64,000 nt of DNA, taken from NCBI GenBank assembly GCA_017625095.1, contig JAGALQ010000024.1, forward strand, positions 62,001-126,000, read 5' to 3'. The notes beneath the pieces were generated by a model that saw only the letters and a list, made by a program, of their open reading frames with translations, ran no database searches and was not told the DNA's origin. The position numbers were made by a program, and so were the translations under genes. This document shows positions 1 through 8,680 of this stretch, piece by piece. The stretch comes from Clostridia bacterium. Its GTDB lineage: Bacteria > Bacillota > Clostridia > Oscillospirales > Acutalibacteraceae. Every line of letters starts with the position of its first letter. Position 1 is the first letter of the stretch.

Positions 1-217
1 CGGGATCACTTGAGCAATATACACAATGACAAGCAAAACCTCTCTCAATTGCATTAAGTTTTATTTTTTTCATCATTCCTGATTTTCCCGTACCGGGGCC
101 ACCCTTGATAATGTAGAGTTTCCAACCTTCGTGTGCGTTATAAAGAGTATTGAAAAGACTAAAAAATCCTTCTCCTGAATTTGCGGCTAAAAAATAAGAT
201 AATGTTTCATAATTCAT
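1..217 (-). CDS. P-loop ATPase of the PRK06851 type, N-terminal part only
   Basis: The gene starts at 217 on the minus strand and leaves the window, so only 72 codons are visible. The reading is open throughout and begins MNYETLSYFLAANSGEG. A Walker A motif (GGPGTGKS) lies at about residues 40-47, and a conserved-looking CSSDP segment follows near residue 70. The arrangement of a short lead, a GFFSL-like segment, Walker A and then CSSDP resembles the PRK06851 family of uncharacterised Firmicute ATPases; that match is from memory, not a search. A GGAGA ribosome binding site precedes the ATG. The substrate is unknown. Confidence 0.72.
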   Translation of the reverse strand, partial: MNYETLSYFLAANSGEGFFSLFNTLYNAHEGWKLYIIKGGPGTGKSGMMKKIKLNAIERGFACHCVYCSSDP

Positions 218-297
218 TACATCATCTCCTATCTCTTTTTATCAATTTATGCCGGGGAAAAATAATTGTGAAAAAATGATCTATTATCAAAAAACGG

Positions 298-326
298 TTG
301 AAAGTTTTTATGATATATTATATTAT
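298..326 (+). promoter_or_regulatory. Sigma-A-like promoter for the isomerase/DtxR pair
   Basis: TTGAAA at 298-303, a 17-nt spacer and TATTAT at 321-326, about 36 nt before the start codon at 363. It is the only good match in the gap from 218 to 362, which otherwise holds nothing recognisable. Confidence 0.6.
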
Positions 327-362
327 AAATAAAAGAAGACAAAAAATGCAGGAGGCACAATT

Positions 363-1151
363 ATGTCGGAATTTAAATTTGGTGTATGCTTAAAATTCAG
401 AGACCGCGAAAAGCTCCTTACTGCAAAAGAGTCCGGCGCCGATTTTTATGAGCTTGGTTTTAGCGACCTTGTAAGCGGTTCGGAGGAAGAGATAAAAGAA
501 TTTATTGATTTTAATAAGTCTTACGGTCTGCCCTGCCCTGCTGCAAACGGTATGTTCCCGGGTGAAATCAGACTTGTTGGACCTGATGTTGACTATGTAA
601 AAATTGATGAATATCTCGATTTTGCTTCAGAACGTTTTTCGTCTGTAGGTGGTGAAACCGTAGTATTCGGTTCGGGCAATGCAAGAAGATGTCCTGACGG
701 TTGGAGCTATGAAAAAGCTACCGACCAGCTTGTCGAGCTTTGTGCTGAGCATATTGCACCTTATATGCGTAAATATTCGCTTATCTGTGCTATTGAACCT
801 CTCAGAAGTTGTGAATGTAACGTTATAACATCAGCAAAACGAGGTTTTGAAATTTGCAGACTTGCAAATGTGCCCGAGGTAAAACTGCTTATTGATCTTT
901 TTCATTTTGATGCAGAAAAAGAAGAACGCGAAACAATTCTTGACTATAAAGGATATTTGCAGCACATACACATTGCAAGCGCAACGAATAATCGTAAGTA
1001 TCCTAAACCCGATGACGGAACGGATTATCAGACATTTTTTGATATGCTGAAAAAAGCTGATTATAAGGTTGGCAGGATTTCTCTTGAAGGCGGATTTGAC
1101 AATTTCTCTGATGACTCTAAGACAGCTTTTGATTTTCTAAGAAAGTTTTAA
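363..1151 (+). CDS. Sugar phosphate isomerase/epimerase-like TIM-barrel protein
   Basis: A 262-residue protein of the xylose isomerase-like TIM-barrel superfamily (AP endonuclease 2 family). Such enzymes isomerise or epimerise sugars and sugar acids with a divalent metal ion. Visible hallmarks are an AIEPL segment near residue 143 (metal-binding Glu), LLIDLFHFD near 178, a QHIHIA strand near 199 and SLEGGF near 240; together these give the usual Glu/Asp/His/Glu metal site. An AGGAGG-type ribosome binding site lies before the ATG. There is no signal peptide, so it is cytoplasmic. The next gene, a metal-responsive-type repressor, begins 14 nt after the stop, so the two are probably one transcript. 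The substrate cannot be told from sequence. Confidence 0.78.
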   Translation: MSEFKFGVCLKFRDREKLLTAKESGADFYELGFSDLVSGSEEEIKEFIDFNKSYGLPCPAANGMFPGEIRLVGPDVDYVKIDEYLDFASERFSSVGGETVVFGSGNARRCPDGWSYEKATDQLVELCAEHIAPYMRKYSLICAIEPLRSCECNVITSAKRGFEICRLANVPEVKLLIDLFHFDAEKEERETILDYKGYLQHIHIASATNNRKYPKPDDGTDYQTFFDMLKKADYKVGRISLEGGFDNFSDDSKTAFDFLRKF

Positions 1152-1165
1152 AACAGGTGATAAAT

Positions 1166-1531
1166 ATGCAGTTACTTGAATCAGGCGAGATGTATCTCGA
1201 AACTATATTTGTTCTCTCCCAAAACCAGAATTTTGTTCGAAGCGTTGATGTCGCAAATTATACCGGTTATTCTAAGCCCAGTGTCAGCCGTGCTGTAAAT
1301 CTGCTTAAGGATAACGGATATATCAGTATAGATACCGATGGTCACATAACGCTGGAGGAAAGCGGTTATGCTGTAGCCTCCGCAATATTTGAGCGTCATA
1401 CAATACTTACAAAACTGTTATGTAAAATGGGTGTAAGTGATGAAACAGCATCAGCTGATGCCTGCAAAATGGAACATGTAATAAGTAAAGAAACATTTGA
1501 AAGAATTAAAGAGTTTATTGATAGGATATAA
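1166..1531 (+). CDS. DtxR/MntR-family metal-dependent transcriptional repressor
   Basis: A short (121 aa) winged-helix regulator. The N-terminal helix-turn-helix includes SVDVANYTGYSKPSVSRAV (about residues 25-43), followed by a dimerisation domain. Metal ligands look preserved: ERHTIL near residue 76 supplies the His, and the ACKMEH segment near 99 supplies Cys, Glu and His. A Cys at this position is characteristic of iron-responsive DtxR rather than manganese-responsive MntR, where it is Glu; the inference about iron is mine. There is no C-terminal SH3-like domain, as in MntR. A GTG nine bases upstream is open in frame, but the AGGTGA ribosome binding site at 1155-1160 favours ATG at 1166. 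It is likely co-transcribed with the preceding isomerase-like gene. Confidence 0.75.
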   Translation: MQLLESGEMYLETIFVLSQNQNFVRSVDVANYTGYSKPSVSRAVNLLKDNGYISIDTDGHITLEESGYAVASAIFERHTILTKLLCKMGVSDETASADACKMEHVISKETFERIKEFIDRI

Positions 1532-1535
1532 AAAT

Positions 1536-1579
1536 ACTCCACAGCTGACTTTTGAATCAGTTGTGGAGTTTAATTTTTT
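1536..1579. terminator. Bidirectional intrinsic terminator between the repressor gene and trkH
   Basis: A 13-bp stem (1536-1548 with 1557-1569, one G-T pair) is followed by a T-rich run on the plus strand. On the minus strand it is followed by T residues from the AT-rich left flank. It separates two convergent genes. Confidence 0.85.
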
Positions 1580-1586
1580 ATAGAAC

Positions 1587-3044
1587 TTATCTTTTTCTGC
1601 TCCAGAGACCGGGGCTTACCAACGCAAGAAGCGGGAAAATCTCGAGTCTGCCCAGAAGCATATCAAGGCTCAGTATAATTTTAGAGAAATAGCTGTAATG
1701 ACCGTAATTACCGGTTGCGCCGACAAGCTCGAAACCGGGACCTATATTATTGAAACAGGCTGTTACAGCGGAGAAATTTGTGCCGATTGTGTTGCCGTCC
1801 AAAGAAATAAGAACAAAACTGAGTAAAACAATTGCACAGTAAACAGCAAGGTATGCATCAACACCATTGCATATTGATTCATCTACAGGCTTGCCGTCCA
1901 TTCTTACAACATATACTTTACGGGGATGCAATGTCTTTCCTATTGTTCGCCAAATGTTTTTGCCGAGCAGGATAACGCGTGAAACCTTAAGTCCGCCGCC
2001 TGTGCTGCCTGCGCTGGCTCCTATAAACATAAGAAACAGAAGAATTGCTTTGGAGAATGCCGGCCACTGTTCAAAATCAACTGATGTGAAACCTGTTGTT
2101 GTCATAATACTGCTGACCTGGAAAGCAGCGTGCTTTATTGTTTCTCCAATTGATGAATACATATTGGAGATATTGATAGAAATGGCAATAACGGCAGTAA
2201 CTGCAATAAGTATATATGCTCTGAGTTCTTCATTTTTTAGTACAGCTTTGAACTGACGGAGAATAATTAAGAAATATATATTGAAATTAACACCGAAAAG
2301 GAACATGAATACGCTTGCAACATTCTGCAAATATGAGCTGTATGATGCAAAACTGTCGTTTTTAACACCGAATCCGCCTGTACCGGCTGTACCGAAAGCT
2401 GTGCAAAGACTCTCAAATACAGGCATGCCGCCTGCGATGAGGAATATTACACAAAGTAAGGTAAGAAGTATGTAGATTCCGTAAAGAATAAGCGCTGTTT
2501 CTCTTATGTGAGGTGTAAATTTACCGACGCTCGGACCAGGGCTTTCTGCTCTCATAAGATAAATGCCGGAACCCGAACCTTTTTTGGTCTGCGGTATAAC
2601 AGCAAGAATGAATACGAGCATACCCATTCCGCCGAGCCAATGACTGAAACTGCGCCAATAAAGATTACAACGTGACAAACTTTCAACATCGGAAAGAATT
2701 GAAGCACCTGTAGTTGTGAAGCCTGAAATTATTTCAAACAATGCATCAATATAATTGGGGATTTCGCCGCTCCAGAAAAAAGGCAGAGCACCGAAAAGTG
2801 ATATTGAAAGCCAGGAAAGACCGGTTGCAGCAACACCCTCCTGTGCATAGACAGATGATTTATAGTTTTTTGTTGCAATCAACATCGCAGAACTGATAAT
2901 CATCATCAGCAGTGTTGTAACAATATAAGCACTGGCGTTTTTAATTTCGCCGTCGATTAATGCAATGGCTGCAGGAGCGATCATAAAAACCGAAGTAATC
3001 AGAATCGCAAGAGAGACAATGCGAAAGACAAATTTTACATTCAT
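1587..3044 (-). CDS. trkH: Potassium uptake protein TrkH/KtrB, membrane subunit
   Basis: A 485-residue polytopic membrane protein with the four pore-loop repeats of the Trk/Ktr/HKT family. SGFTTTGAS, GTAGTGGFG, MTTTGFTS and NNIGPGFE are visible in order; each contributes the selectivity-filter Gly. It forms the K+ translocating subunit in the plasma membrane. trkA lies directly upstream, with 17 nt between stop and start, so the pair forms a two-gene operon. The length is usual for TrkH. Some Firmicute annotations call this pair ktrB/ktrA; the TrkA partner here has two RCK modules, which favours the Trk naming. Confidence 0.92.
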   Translation of the reverse strand: MNVKFVFRIVSLAILITSVFMIAPAAIALIDGEIKNASAYIVTTLLMMIISSAMLIATKNYKSSVYAQEGVAATGLSWLSISLFGALPFFWSGEIPNYIDALFEIISGFTTTGASILSDVESLSRCNLYWRSFSHWLGGMGMLVFILAVIPQTKKGSGSGIYLMRAESPGPSVGKFTPHIRETALILYGIYILLTLLCVIFLIAGGMPVFESLCTAFGTAGTGGFGVKNDSFASYSSYLQNVASVFMFLFGVNFNIYFLIILRQFKAVLKNEELRAYILIAVTAVIAISINISNMYSSIGETIKHAAFQVSSIMTTTGFTSVDFEQWPAFSKAILLFLMFIGASAGSTGGGLKVSRVILLGKNIWRTIGKTLHPRKVYVVRMDGKPVDESICNGVDAYLAVYCAIVLLSFVLISLDGNTIGTNFSAVTACFNNIGPGFELVGATGNYGHYSYFSKIILSLDMLLGRLEIFPLLALVSPGLWSRKR

Positions 3045-3061
3045 TCTGAATCAGACCGTCC

Positions 3062-4423
3062 TCAGGCAAAAATATCGTTAAACTGTAATATAGGAGCTTC
3101 ACGGTTTGTTATAACAATTACCGTATCGCCGATTTCGAATGTTGAATTACCGTCGGGTACAATATTAGTGCCGTGGTGTGTTATGCAGGCAATAAGCACT
3201 TTGCTTTTAAGGTGGAGCTTCTTGAGCGGAACGCCGATGTTTCGCGAACGTTCATTCATTACGAATTCAAGAGCTTCGATTCTGCCGTTAGCTATTTTAT
3301 GCAGTGTTATCGCAGCACCTGCCTGATTATCCATAGCGCGTACATACTGAACGACGTTAGCACTGCAAAGTTCTTTCGGGCTTACAATACCGCCGACATT
3401 AAGATTTTCAATAATGCCTGTCGGATCAATTCTGTTAACCTTCGTTACGACATTAGGTACGCCTCTTGTTTTGCCGTACATTGATGATATAACATTTTTT
3501 TCATCAAGACCTGTAAGCGTTACAAGAGCATCCATTTCGGACAAACCTTCGCTCTCAAGTACTTCCTGAGAAGATCCGTCAGCAAGAACAATTGATGCTG
3601 AAGGAACAATCTGAGCAAGATGTTCACATCTTTCGGCATTATTCTCAATAATTTTAACGCGTACACCTGCATCAGTAAGATGCTTGGCAAGGTAATAACA
3701 AACTCTGCCGCCGCCTATAAGCATTGCGTGTTTAATTCGTTTCTGAGTAATACCTAATTTTTTGAGGATATGAGATAAAATTGCAACGGGTGCAGTAACA
3801 TAAATATGGTCGCCTGCGCGAAATACCGTATCTGCAGTAGGAATAAAAGCTTCTCCATCGCGAATAACGGCACATACAAGAACCTTTTTACCGCCGAGAG
3901 CATAGTGAAGTCTGCTCAGTTGAACACCATTAAGTACAGAATCTTCTTCAATTTTCAGCTCGACAATTTCAACTCGTCCCTTGGCGAATGTCTCTCGACG
4001 AAGGAAACCGGGAAGCTGCAACAGACGGTATATTTCCTTAGCTGCGTCTTTTTCGGGATTTATAATAAGCGAAAGACCGAAGTCTTCACGCATTTTGAAA
4101 AGCTGCTCGGTATATTCGGGATTTCTGACACGTGCAATGGTGTGAAGTGTAGGGTTAAGTTTTCTTGCGGTCAGACAGCAAAGAAGGTTGGTTTCGTCAG
4201 CGCTTGTTGCAGCGATTAGCACATCAGTGGTTTCAACTCCTGCTTCACGAAGTGTTTCCATTGTTGCGCAGTTGCCTACAACTGACATAACGTCAAGATC
4301 AAGTCCGCTTTGCTGCAGAATATTGGCTTTAGTGTCAATGGCAACGATGTCGTGTCCTTCTTGTGATAACAGACGTGTAATGGCAATTCCTACCTTACCG
4401 TCACCTGCTACAATGATTTTCAT
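3062..4423 (-). CDS. trkA: Trk system potassium uptake protein TrkA, two RCK modules
   Basis: A 453-residue cytoplasmic NAD-binding regulator that gates the TrkH channel. Two Rossmann/RCK_N domains are evident, one at the start (MKIIVAGDGKVGIAI) and one near residue 230 (AMLIGGGRVCYYLAK). Each is followed by an RCK_C-type domain; the last contains DTVIVITNRE. The open frame extends 25 codons upstream, but an AAAGGA ribosome binding site just before 4423 fixes the start at MKIIVAG. It is the first gene of the trkA-trkH operon. Its 5' region is AT-rich and contains a TATAAT about 45 nt upstream, without a good -35. Confidence 0.92.
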   Translation of the reverse strand: MKIIVAGDGKVGIAITRLLSQEGHDIVAIDTKANILQQSGLDLDVMSVVGNCATMETLREAGVETTDVLIAATSADETNLLCCLTARKLNPTLHTIARVRNPEYTEQLFKMREDFGLSLIINPEKDAAKEIYRLLQLPGFLRRETFAKGRVEIVELKIEEDSVLNGVQLSRLHYALGGKKVLVCAVIRDGEAFIPTADTVFRAGDHIYVTAPVAILSHILKKLGITQKRIKHAMLIGGGRVCYYLAKHLTDAGVRVKIIENNAERCEHLAQIVPSASIVLADGSSQEVLESEGLSEMDALVTLTGLDEKNVISSMYGKTRGVPNVVTKVNRIDPTGIIENLNVGGIVSPKELCSANVVQYVRAMDNQAGAAITLHKIANGRIEALEFVMNERSRNIGVPLKKLHLKSKVLIACITHHGTNIVPDGNSTFEIGDTVIVITNREAPILQFNDIFA

Positions 4424-4605
4424 TGACTTTATTCCTTTCAAAAACCAAAGTTTAAGCGTTTCTGTATTATATACTAAAAAAAACAGTTTGTACAGCAATT
4501 ATTAGTTTTTCGTTGATTATAATAAGATTTTTTATAAAAAGTTAAAACTTTGTATAAAATTAACTTTTTTTTAAAGAAATATCTTATAATAATTTAAAAA
4601 ATATA

Positions 4606-4634
4606 TTGAAATGAACAAATTTTAGTGATATAAT
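4606..4634 (+). promoter_or_regulatory. Sigma-A-like promoter of the CofE-like gene
   Basis: TTGAAA at 4606-4611, a 17-nt spacer, TATAAT at 4629-4634. It lies 72 nt upstream of the start codon in a very AT-rich intergenic stretch (4424-4706). No structured leader was recognised. Confidence 0.7.
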
Positions 4635-4706
4635 TGTTCAGTTGTTTGAGGTAATAATATCTGAAACAAAATTAGTCAATTTCTTTATTTATAAGGAGTG
4701 TCAACT

Positions 4707-5900
4707 ATGAGCCGTATGATCGGTACAGTTTCCCGTGGTGTCAGAGCCCCCATTATCAGACAAGGTGACGATATTGTTAAAATCGTTACAGATTCTGTTC
4801 TTGAAGCTTCTGAAGACGCAGGATTTAAATTTTACGATCGTGACATTGTTGCTATGACTGAGGCTGTTGTTGCCCGCGCTCAGGGTAACTATGCAACAGT
4901 AGAGGATATTGCAACTGATATTAAAGCTAAGTTCGGTGGCGGAACCGTAGGTGTTATTTTCCCGATTCTCAGCCGCAACCGTTTTGCTATTTGTCTTCGC
5001 GGCATCGCAATGGGTGTTAAAAAAATTGTTCTTATGCTCTCCTACCCTTCTGATGAAGTCGGCAACCATCTTGTCAGCATTGATGCTCTTGATGAAAAAG
5101 GTGTCGATCCCTATAAGGATGTTCTTTCACTCGAAAAGTACAGGGAGCTTTTCGGTTATGAAAAGCATAGATTCACAGGTGTTGACTATGTTGAGTATTA
5201 TGAGAAGCTGATACGTGATTGCGGTGCAGATGTTAAGATAATTTTCGGCAACAATCCTAAGGCTATTCTTGATTATACAAAAAATGTTCTTTGTTGTGAT
5301 ATTCACACACGTGCACGCACAAAGAGAATTCTCAAGGCTGCAGGCGGTGAGGTTGTTCTTGGCCTTGACGATATCCTCAACGCTTCTATCAACGGCAGCG
5401 GTTATAATGCTGAATACGGTCTTCTCGGTTCCAATAAAGCTACTGAAGATCAGGTTAAGCTCTTCCCGCGTGACTGTCAGCCCGTTGTTGATGCTATTCA
5501 GAAGAATCTTTTCGAAGCAACAGGCAAAAGAATTGAAGTTATGGTTTACGGTGACGGCGCATTCAAGGATCCCGTAGGTAAAATCTGGGAGCTTGCTGAC
5601 CCTGTTGTCTCCCCTGCTTACACTTCGGGTCTTGAAGGCACACCTAACGAGCTTAAGCTCAAGTATCTTGCAGATAATGATTTCTCCGACCTTTCGGGTG
5701 ATGAGCTCAAGGAAGCTATCAAGAGCAAGATTCAGGAGAAAGACGATAACCTTGTAGGTCAGATGGCATCTGAAGGTACTACTCCCCGTCAGCTTACCGA
5801 TCTTATCGGTTCTCTTTGTGACCTCACATCAGGTTCAGGCGATAAGGGTACACCCATTGTCTTTATCCAGGGTTATTTTGATAACTACACAACTGAGTAA
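4707..5900 (+). CDS. Coenzyme F420-0:L-glutamate ligase-domain (CofE-like) protein
   Basis: A 397-residue protein that I recognise as the CofE/FbiB-like ligase family found widely in Clostridia. Characteristic stretches are IRQGDDIVKIV near residue 18, DIVAMTEAVVARAQGNYA near 43, a central metal/nucleotide region with YGDGAFKDPVGKIWE near 294, and a C-terminal LIGSLCDLTSGSGDKGTP. In archaea and actinobacteria CofE adds glutamate to F420-0. No other F420 gene is in this window, so the substrate here is an open question. GTG at 4698 is in frame but overlaps the AAGGAGTG ribosome binding site, so ATG at 4707 is the start. It is probably monocistronic. Confidence 0.75.
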   Translation: MSRMIGTVSRGVRAPIIRQGDDIVKIVTDSVLEASEDAGFKFYDRDIVAMTEAVVARAQGNYATVEDIATDIKAKFGGGTVGVIFPILSRNRFAICLRGIAMGVKKIVLMLSYPSDEVGNHLVSIDALDEKGVDPYKDVLSLEKYRELFGYEKHRFTGVDYVEYYEKLIRDCGADVKIIFGNNPKAILDYTKNVLCCDIHTRARTKRILKAAGGEVVLGLDDILNASINGSGYNAEYGLLGSNKATEDQVKLFPRDCQPVVDAIQKNLFEATGKRIEVMVYGDGAFKDPVGKIWELADPVVSPAYTSGLEGTPNELKLKYLADNDFSDLSGDELKEAIKSKIQEKDDNLVGQMASEGTTPRQLTDLIGSLCDLTSGSGDKGTPIVFIQGYFDNYTTE

Positions 5901-5929
5901 TTGACTTATTGCTTCGGTTATGGTATATT
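5901..5929 (+). promoter_or_regulatory. Promoter of tRNA-Leu
   Basis: TTGACT at 5901-5906 directly after the stop of the previous gene, a 17-nt spacer, TATATT at 5924-5929. The tRNA starts 20 nt further on. The same region also forms an inverted repeat (about 5912-5942) that lacks a T tract. Confidence 0.72.
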
Positions 5930-5948
5930 ATCATAGCCGAAGAGATAA

Positions 5949-6035
5949 GCCGGTGTGGCGAAATAGGCAGACGCAAGGGACTTAAAATCCCTCGGTGGCA
6001 ACACCGTACCGGTTCAAGTCCGGTCACCGGCACCA
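5949..6035 (+). tRNA. tRNA-Leu, anticodon TAA, CCA encoded
   Basis: A type II tRNA with a long variable arm. The acceptor stem GCCGGTG (5949-5955) pairs with CACCGGC (6025-6031), and ACCA is encoded at 6032-6035. The anticodon loop CTTAAAA (5981-5987) holds TAA at 5983-5985, which reads UUA leucine codons. A T-loop GGTTCAAGTCC lies at 6010-6020. Confidence 0.97.
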
Positions 6036-6037
6036 AC

Positions 6038-6077
6038 AAAAAACGCACTTTTGTCAAATGACAAAGGTGCGTTTTTT
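6038..6077 (+). terminator. Strong intrinsic terminator of tRNA-Leu
   Basis: A near-perfect 19-bp hairpin with a single-base loop (about 6038-6056 with 6058-6076), ending in six T residues, starts two bases after the CCA. Confidence 0.9.
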
Positions 6078-6184
6078 GAATAATTTTTTCTCTCAGCAAA
6101 CATTGTTAGTAGAACCATCATTGAAATATATAGATTTTTATTATATAATCAAATCAATTGATAAAAACTTGCGGTGATATTAAA

Positions 6185-6622
6185 ATGATTAGAGAAATTT
6201 ATGATAGTGAGTTAAATGAACTTTTAGAGTTGTACTTACATTTACACGAAAAAGAAGTACCGGATATAACTGAGCATATTGAAAATATATGGGATATCAT
6301 TATTAATGATAAAAATCATCACATTATTGTAAATGAAATAGATGGAAAAATTGTTTCTTCTTGTGTCTGTGTCATTATACCTAATTTAACAAGAAATATC
6401 AGACCTTATGCATTTATTGAAAATGTTGTTACGCATAAAGATTATCGTGGCAGAGGATATGCTACACAATGTCTGAATTATGCAAAGAAATTAGCCATCA
6501 AAGATAATTGTTACAAAATGATGTTGCTTACAGGTTCGAAAGATGATAAGACCTACGAGTTCTATGCTAACGCAGGCTATAACAGTTCAGATAAAACAGC
6601 TTTTATTCAATGGCTCGAATAA
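6185..6622 (+). CDS. GNAT-family N-acetyltransferase
   Basis: A 145-residue single-domain acetyltransferase. The acetyl-CoA pyrophosphate-binding loop is RGRGYA near residue 92, preceded by the beta-strand ENVVTHKDY. A later KTYEFYANAGY segment is the typical GNAT C-terminal YxxxGF-like element. The start at 6185 follows a GGTGAT ribosome binding site; an in-frame upstream codon has none. The gene is more AT-rich than its neighbours and stands alone between two terminators. The substrate is unknown. Confidence 0.82.
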   Translation: MIREIYDSELNELLELYLHLHEKEVPDITEHIENIWDIIINDKNHHIIVNEIDGKIVSSCVCVIIPNLTRNIRPYAFIENVVTHKDYRGRGYATQCLNYAKKLAIKDNCYKMMLLTGSKDDKTYEFYANAGYNSSDKTAFIQWLE

Positions 6623-6656
6623 TTCTACAAATTTCAATTTGCATATAATACGACAA

Positions 6657-6682
6657 AAGCGACCTGAATTATCAGGTCGCTT
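6657..6682. terminator. Bidirectional terminator between the GNAT gene and pyrI
   Basis: An 11-bp perfect stem (6657-6667 with 6672-6682) and a 4-nt loop. T runs are short on both sides (TTTT on the minus strand after the pyr operon). It is the likely end point of the pyrimidine operon. Confidence 0.75.
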
Positions 6683-6686
6683 AAAT

Positions 6687-7109
6687 TTATGCTTTTTTTG
6701 CTTTTGTTTCACAGTAAAGGCAACGGTAAACTTGATTTTCTTTATCGGTGAGTTTGAAAATCTGCGGAAGCTCCTGCTCGGTTGAAGTAATACAACGAGG
6801 ATTCTTACACTTAATTACGTTTGTAAGCTTTTCGGGAAGCTCAAGATTTTTCTTTTCAACGATTACTTCGTCTTTAATAACGTTAACTGTTGCACCGGGA
6901 TCAACATAGCCGAGGATATCGGTATCGACAACAATATCATCATCAATTTTGATAATGTCCTTTTTGCCCATTTTTTTGCTTGATACGTTGGTTATAATTG
7001 CTACGCGGCAATCAAGGCTGTCAAGACCGAGGAGCTTATAGATTTTCATAGCATTACCGGCTGTGATATGATCGATAACAAGTCCGTTTTTGATAGAATC
7101 AATTTTCAT
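6687..7109 (-). CDS. pyrI: Aspartate carbamoyltransferase regulatory chain
   Basis: 140 residues, the usual size for PyrI. The N-terminal allosteric domain (MKIDSIKNGLVIDHITAGNA) binds nucleotide effectors. The C-terminal zinc domain keeps the four cysteines as CKNPRC near residue 103 and CLYC near 131. It binds the PyrB trimers and makes the enzyme sensitive to CTP/ATP in enzymes where this has been studied. It is the last gene of the operon, one base after pyrB, just before a terminator. Its presence means the pathway is likely controlled by feedback at the enzyme as well as at the leader. Confidence 0.95.
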   Translation of the reverse strand: MKIDSIKNGLVIDHITAGNAMKIYKLLGLDSLDCRVAIITNVSSKKMGKKDIIKIDDDIVVDTDILGYVDPGATVNVIKDEVIVEKKNLELPEKLTNVIKCKNPRCITSTEQELPQIFKLTDKENQVYRCLYCETKAKKA

Positions 7110-7110
7110 A

Positions 7111-8022
7111 TTATTCTACCTCCAGAAGCTTGAGGATAAGAGCCATACGGATAAACTTGCCGTTGAGAACCTGCTTGAAATAACAGGCTCTGGGGTCATC
7201 ATCAATAGCAACGCTTATCTCGTTAACTCTGGGCAGCGGATGCATTATCGAAAGGTCTGATTTTGCATTGTTCAGCCTTTCGGGATAAAGAATATAGCTA
7301 TCCTTAAGTCTGAGATAATCCTCCTCGTTGAAGAAACGCTCACGCTGAACACGAGTCATGTAAAGAATGTCAAGCTCAGGCATAACGCTGTCAAGATCAG
7401 TAGTCTGAACAAAATCGAGGTTATTTGCAGTGAGCACGTCCTTTACATATCCGGGAAGCTTAAGCTCTTCAGGAGAAACAAGAACAAATTTAATGTTCTT
7501 ATATCTTGAAAGAGCTGAAATCAGCGAATGAACGGTTCTGCCGAATTTAAGGTCTCCGCAGAAACCGACAGTCAGATTATCGAGTCTGCCCTTCTCTCTG
7601 TATATTGTGAGAAGATCGGTCAGAGTCTGTGTGGGATGGTTGTGACCGCCGTCACCTGCATTGATAACTGGAACAGATGCGTTCATTGCAGCAACAAGCG
7701 GTGCACCCTCTTTAGGATGACGCATTGCGATAATGTCAGCGTAACAAGAAGTTGTTTTGGCAGTGTCTGCTACGCTCTCGCCTTTTGCGGCAGAAGAGTT
7801 CTGCGCAGCTGAAAAACCGAGCACGTTACCGCCGAGTTCATACATAGCAGCCTCAAAACTGAGACGTGTTCTTGTTGAGGGCTCAAAGAAAAGTGTGGCA
7901 AGCTTTTTGCCCTTGCACTTTTCACTATATTTTGCAGGATTAGCTATGATATCGTTTGCCTTATCAATAAGCTGAGAAATTTCGTCTGTATTGAGGTCCA
8001 GAATATCAATCAAACTTCTCAT
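7111..8022 (-). CDS. pyrB: Aspartate carbamoyltransferase catalytic chain
   Basis: 303 residues. It joins carbamoyl phosphate and aspartate to carbamoyl aspartate, the committed step of pyrimidine synthesis. Visible active-site motifs are [13 protein letters not shown] (carbamoyl-phosphate loop, near residue 45), [12 protein letters not shown] near 121 and [10 protein letters not shown] near 258. The ATG overlaps the pyrE stop by four bases (ATGA), implying translational coupling. It pairs with the downstream PyrI. Confidence 0.97.
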   Translation of the reverse strand: MRSLIDILDLNTDEISQLIDKANDIIANPAKYSEKCKGKKLATLFFEPSTRTRLSFEAAMYELGGNVLGFSAAQNSSAAKGESVADTAKTTSCYADIIAMRHPKEGAPLVAAMNASVPVINAGDGGHNHPTQTLTDLLTIYREKGRLDNLTVGFCGDLKFGRTVHSLISALSRYKNIKFVLVSPEELKLPGYVKDVLTANNLDFVQTTDLDSVMPELDILYMTRVQRERFFNEEDYLRLKDSYILYPERLNNAKSDLSIMHPLPRVNEISVAIDDDPRACYFKQVLNGKFIRMALILKLLEVE

Positions 8023-8657
8023 TTTGTTTCACCGATCCAGCTCTCATCGGAGGGATTATTGCGGAATTTGATGAGTCTTGCAATATCTTCTGTTGCAATG
8101 TAGCCTTCTTCAGCTGCAACTTCAGCAATTGTGTCAAAATCAGTAAGGCTAATATTCTTAACTTCAGCTGCAGCAAGTCTGTCAAGACCCTTCTGCATAC
8201 CGTATGTGAAGATTGAAGCGATGCCGAGAACCTCTGCACCTGCCTCACGAAGTGCATCAACAACGTCAATTACGCTGCCGCCTGTTGAGATAAGATCCTC
8301 AACAACAACAACCTTCTGACCAGCTTCGAGCTTGCCCTCGATACGGTTCTGTCTGCCGTGATCCTTGCTTGAACCGCGAACATAACCCATAGGAAGACCC
8401 ATGATTTCAGCTGTGATAGCTGCGTGAGCAATACCTGCTGTTGATGTGCCCATAAGTACTTCAACATCGGGATAATTCTCTTTAATGATTGTTGCCAGGC
8501 CGTTCTCAACATCCTTACGTGCTTCAGGAGCTGTGAGGATAAGACGGTTGTCACAGTATACGGGGCTCTTGATTCCGCTTGCCCAGGTAAAGGGTTCTTC
8601 GGGGCGGAAGAAAACGGCCTTGATTTTGAGCAGATCTTTTGCAATAAGCTTCTTCAT
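8019..8657 (-). CDS. pyrE: Orotate phosphoribosyltransferase
   Basis: 212 residues. It converts orotate and PRPP to OMP. The PRPP-binding motif [17 protein letters not shown] lies at about residues 106-122, and the flexible catalytic loop with [16 protein letters not shown] is just before it. An AAGGAGATATAAAT ribosome binding site precedes the start. It sits between pyrF and pyrB in the operon. A PRPP synthetase-type gene elsewhere in the window (32084) would supply its cosubstrate. Confidence 0.96.
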   Translation of the reverse strand: MKKLIAKDLLKIKAVFFRPEEPFTWASGIKSPVYCDNRLILTAPEARKDVENGLATIIKENYPDVEVLMGTSTAGIAHAAITAEIMGLPMGYVRGSSKDHGRQNRIEGKLEAGQKVVVVEDLISTGGSVIDVVDALREAGAEVLGIASIFTYGMQKGLDRLAAAEVKNISLTDFDTIAEVAAEEGYIATEDIARLIKFRNNPSDESWIGETK

Positions 8658-8680
8658 ATTTATATCTCCTTAATTAATTA

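Noticed and set aside
5907-5942. Hairpin after the CofE-like gene as a terminator
   Set aside because: The stem has no T tract and overlaps the tRNA-Leu promoter, so termination is unlikely.
5863-6099. 78-codon minus-strand frame across tRNA-Leu
   Set aside because: It is antisense to the tRNA and its terminator; such LEPVRCC-type frames are a known artefact of tRNA-Leu sequences.
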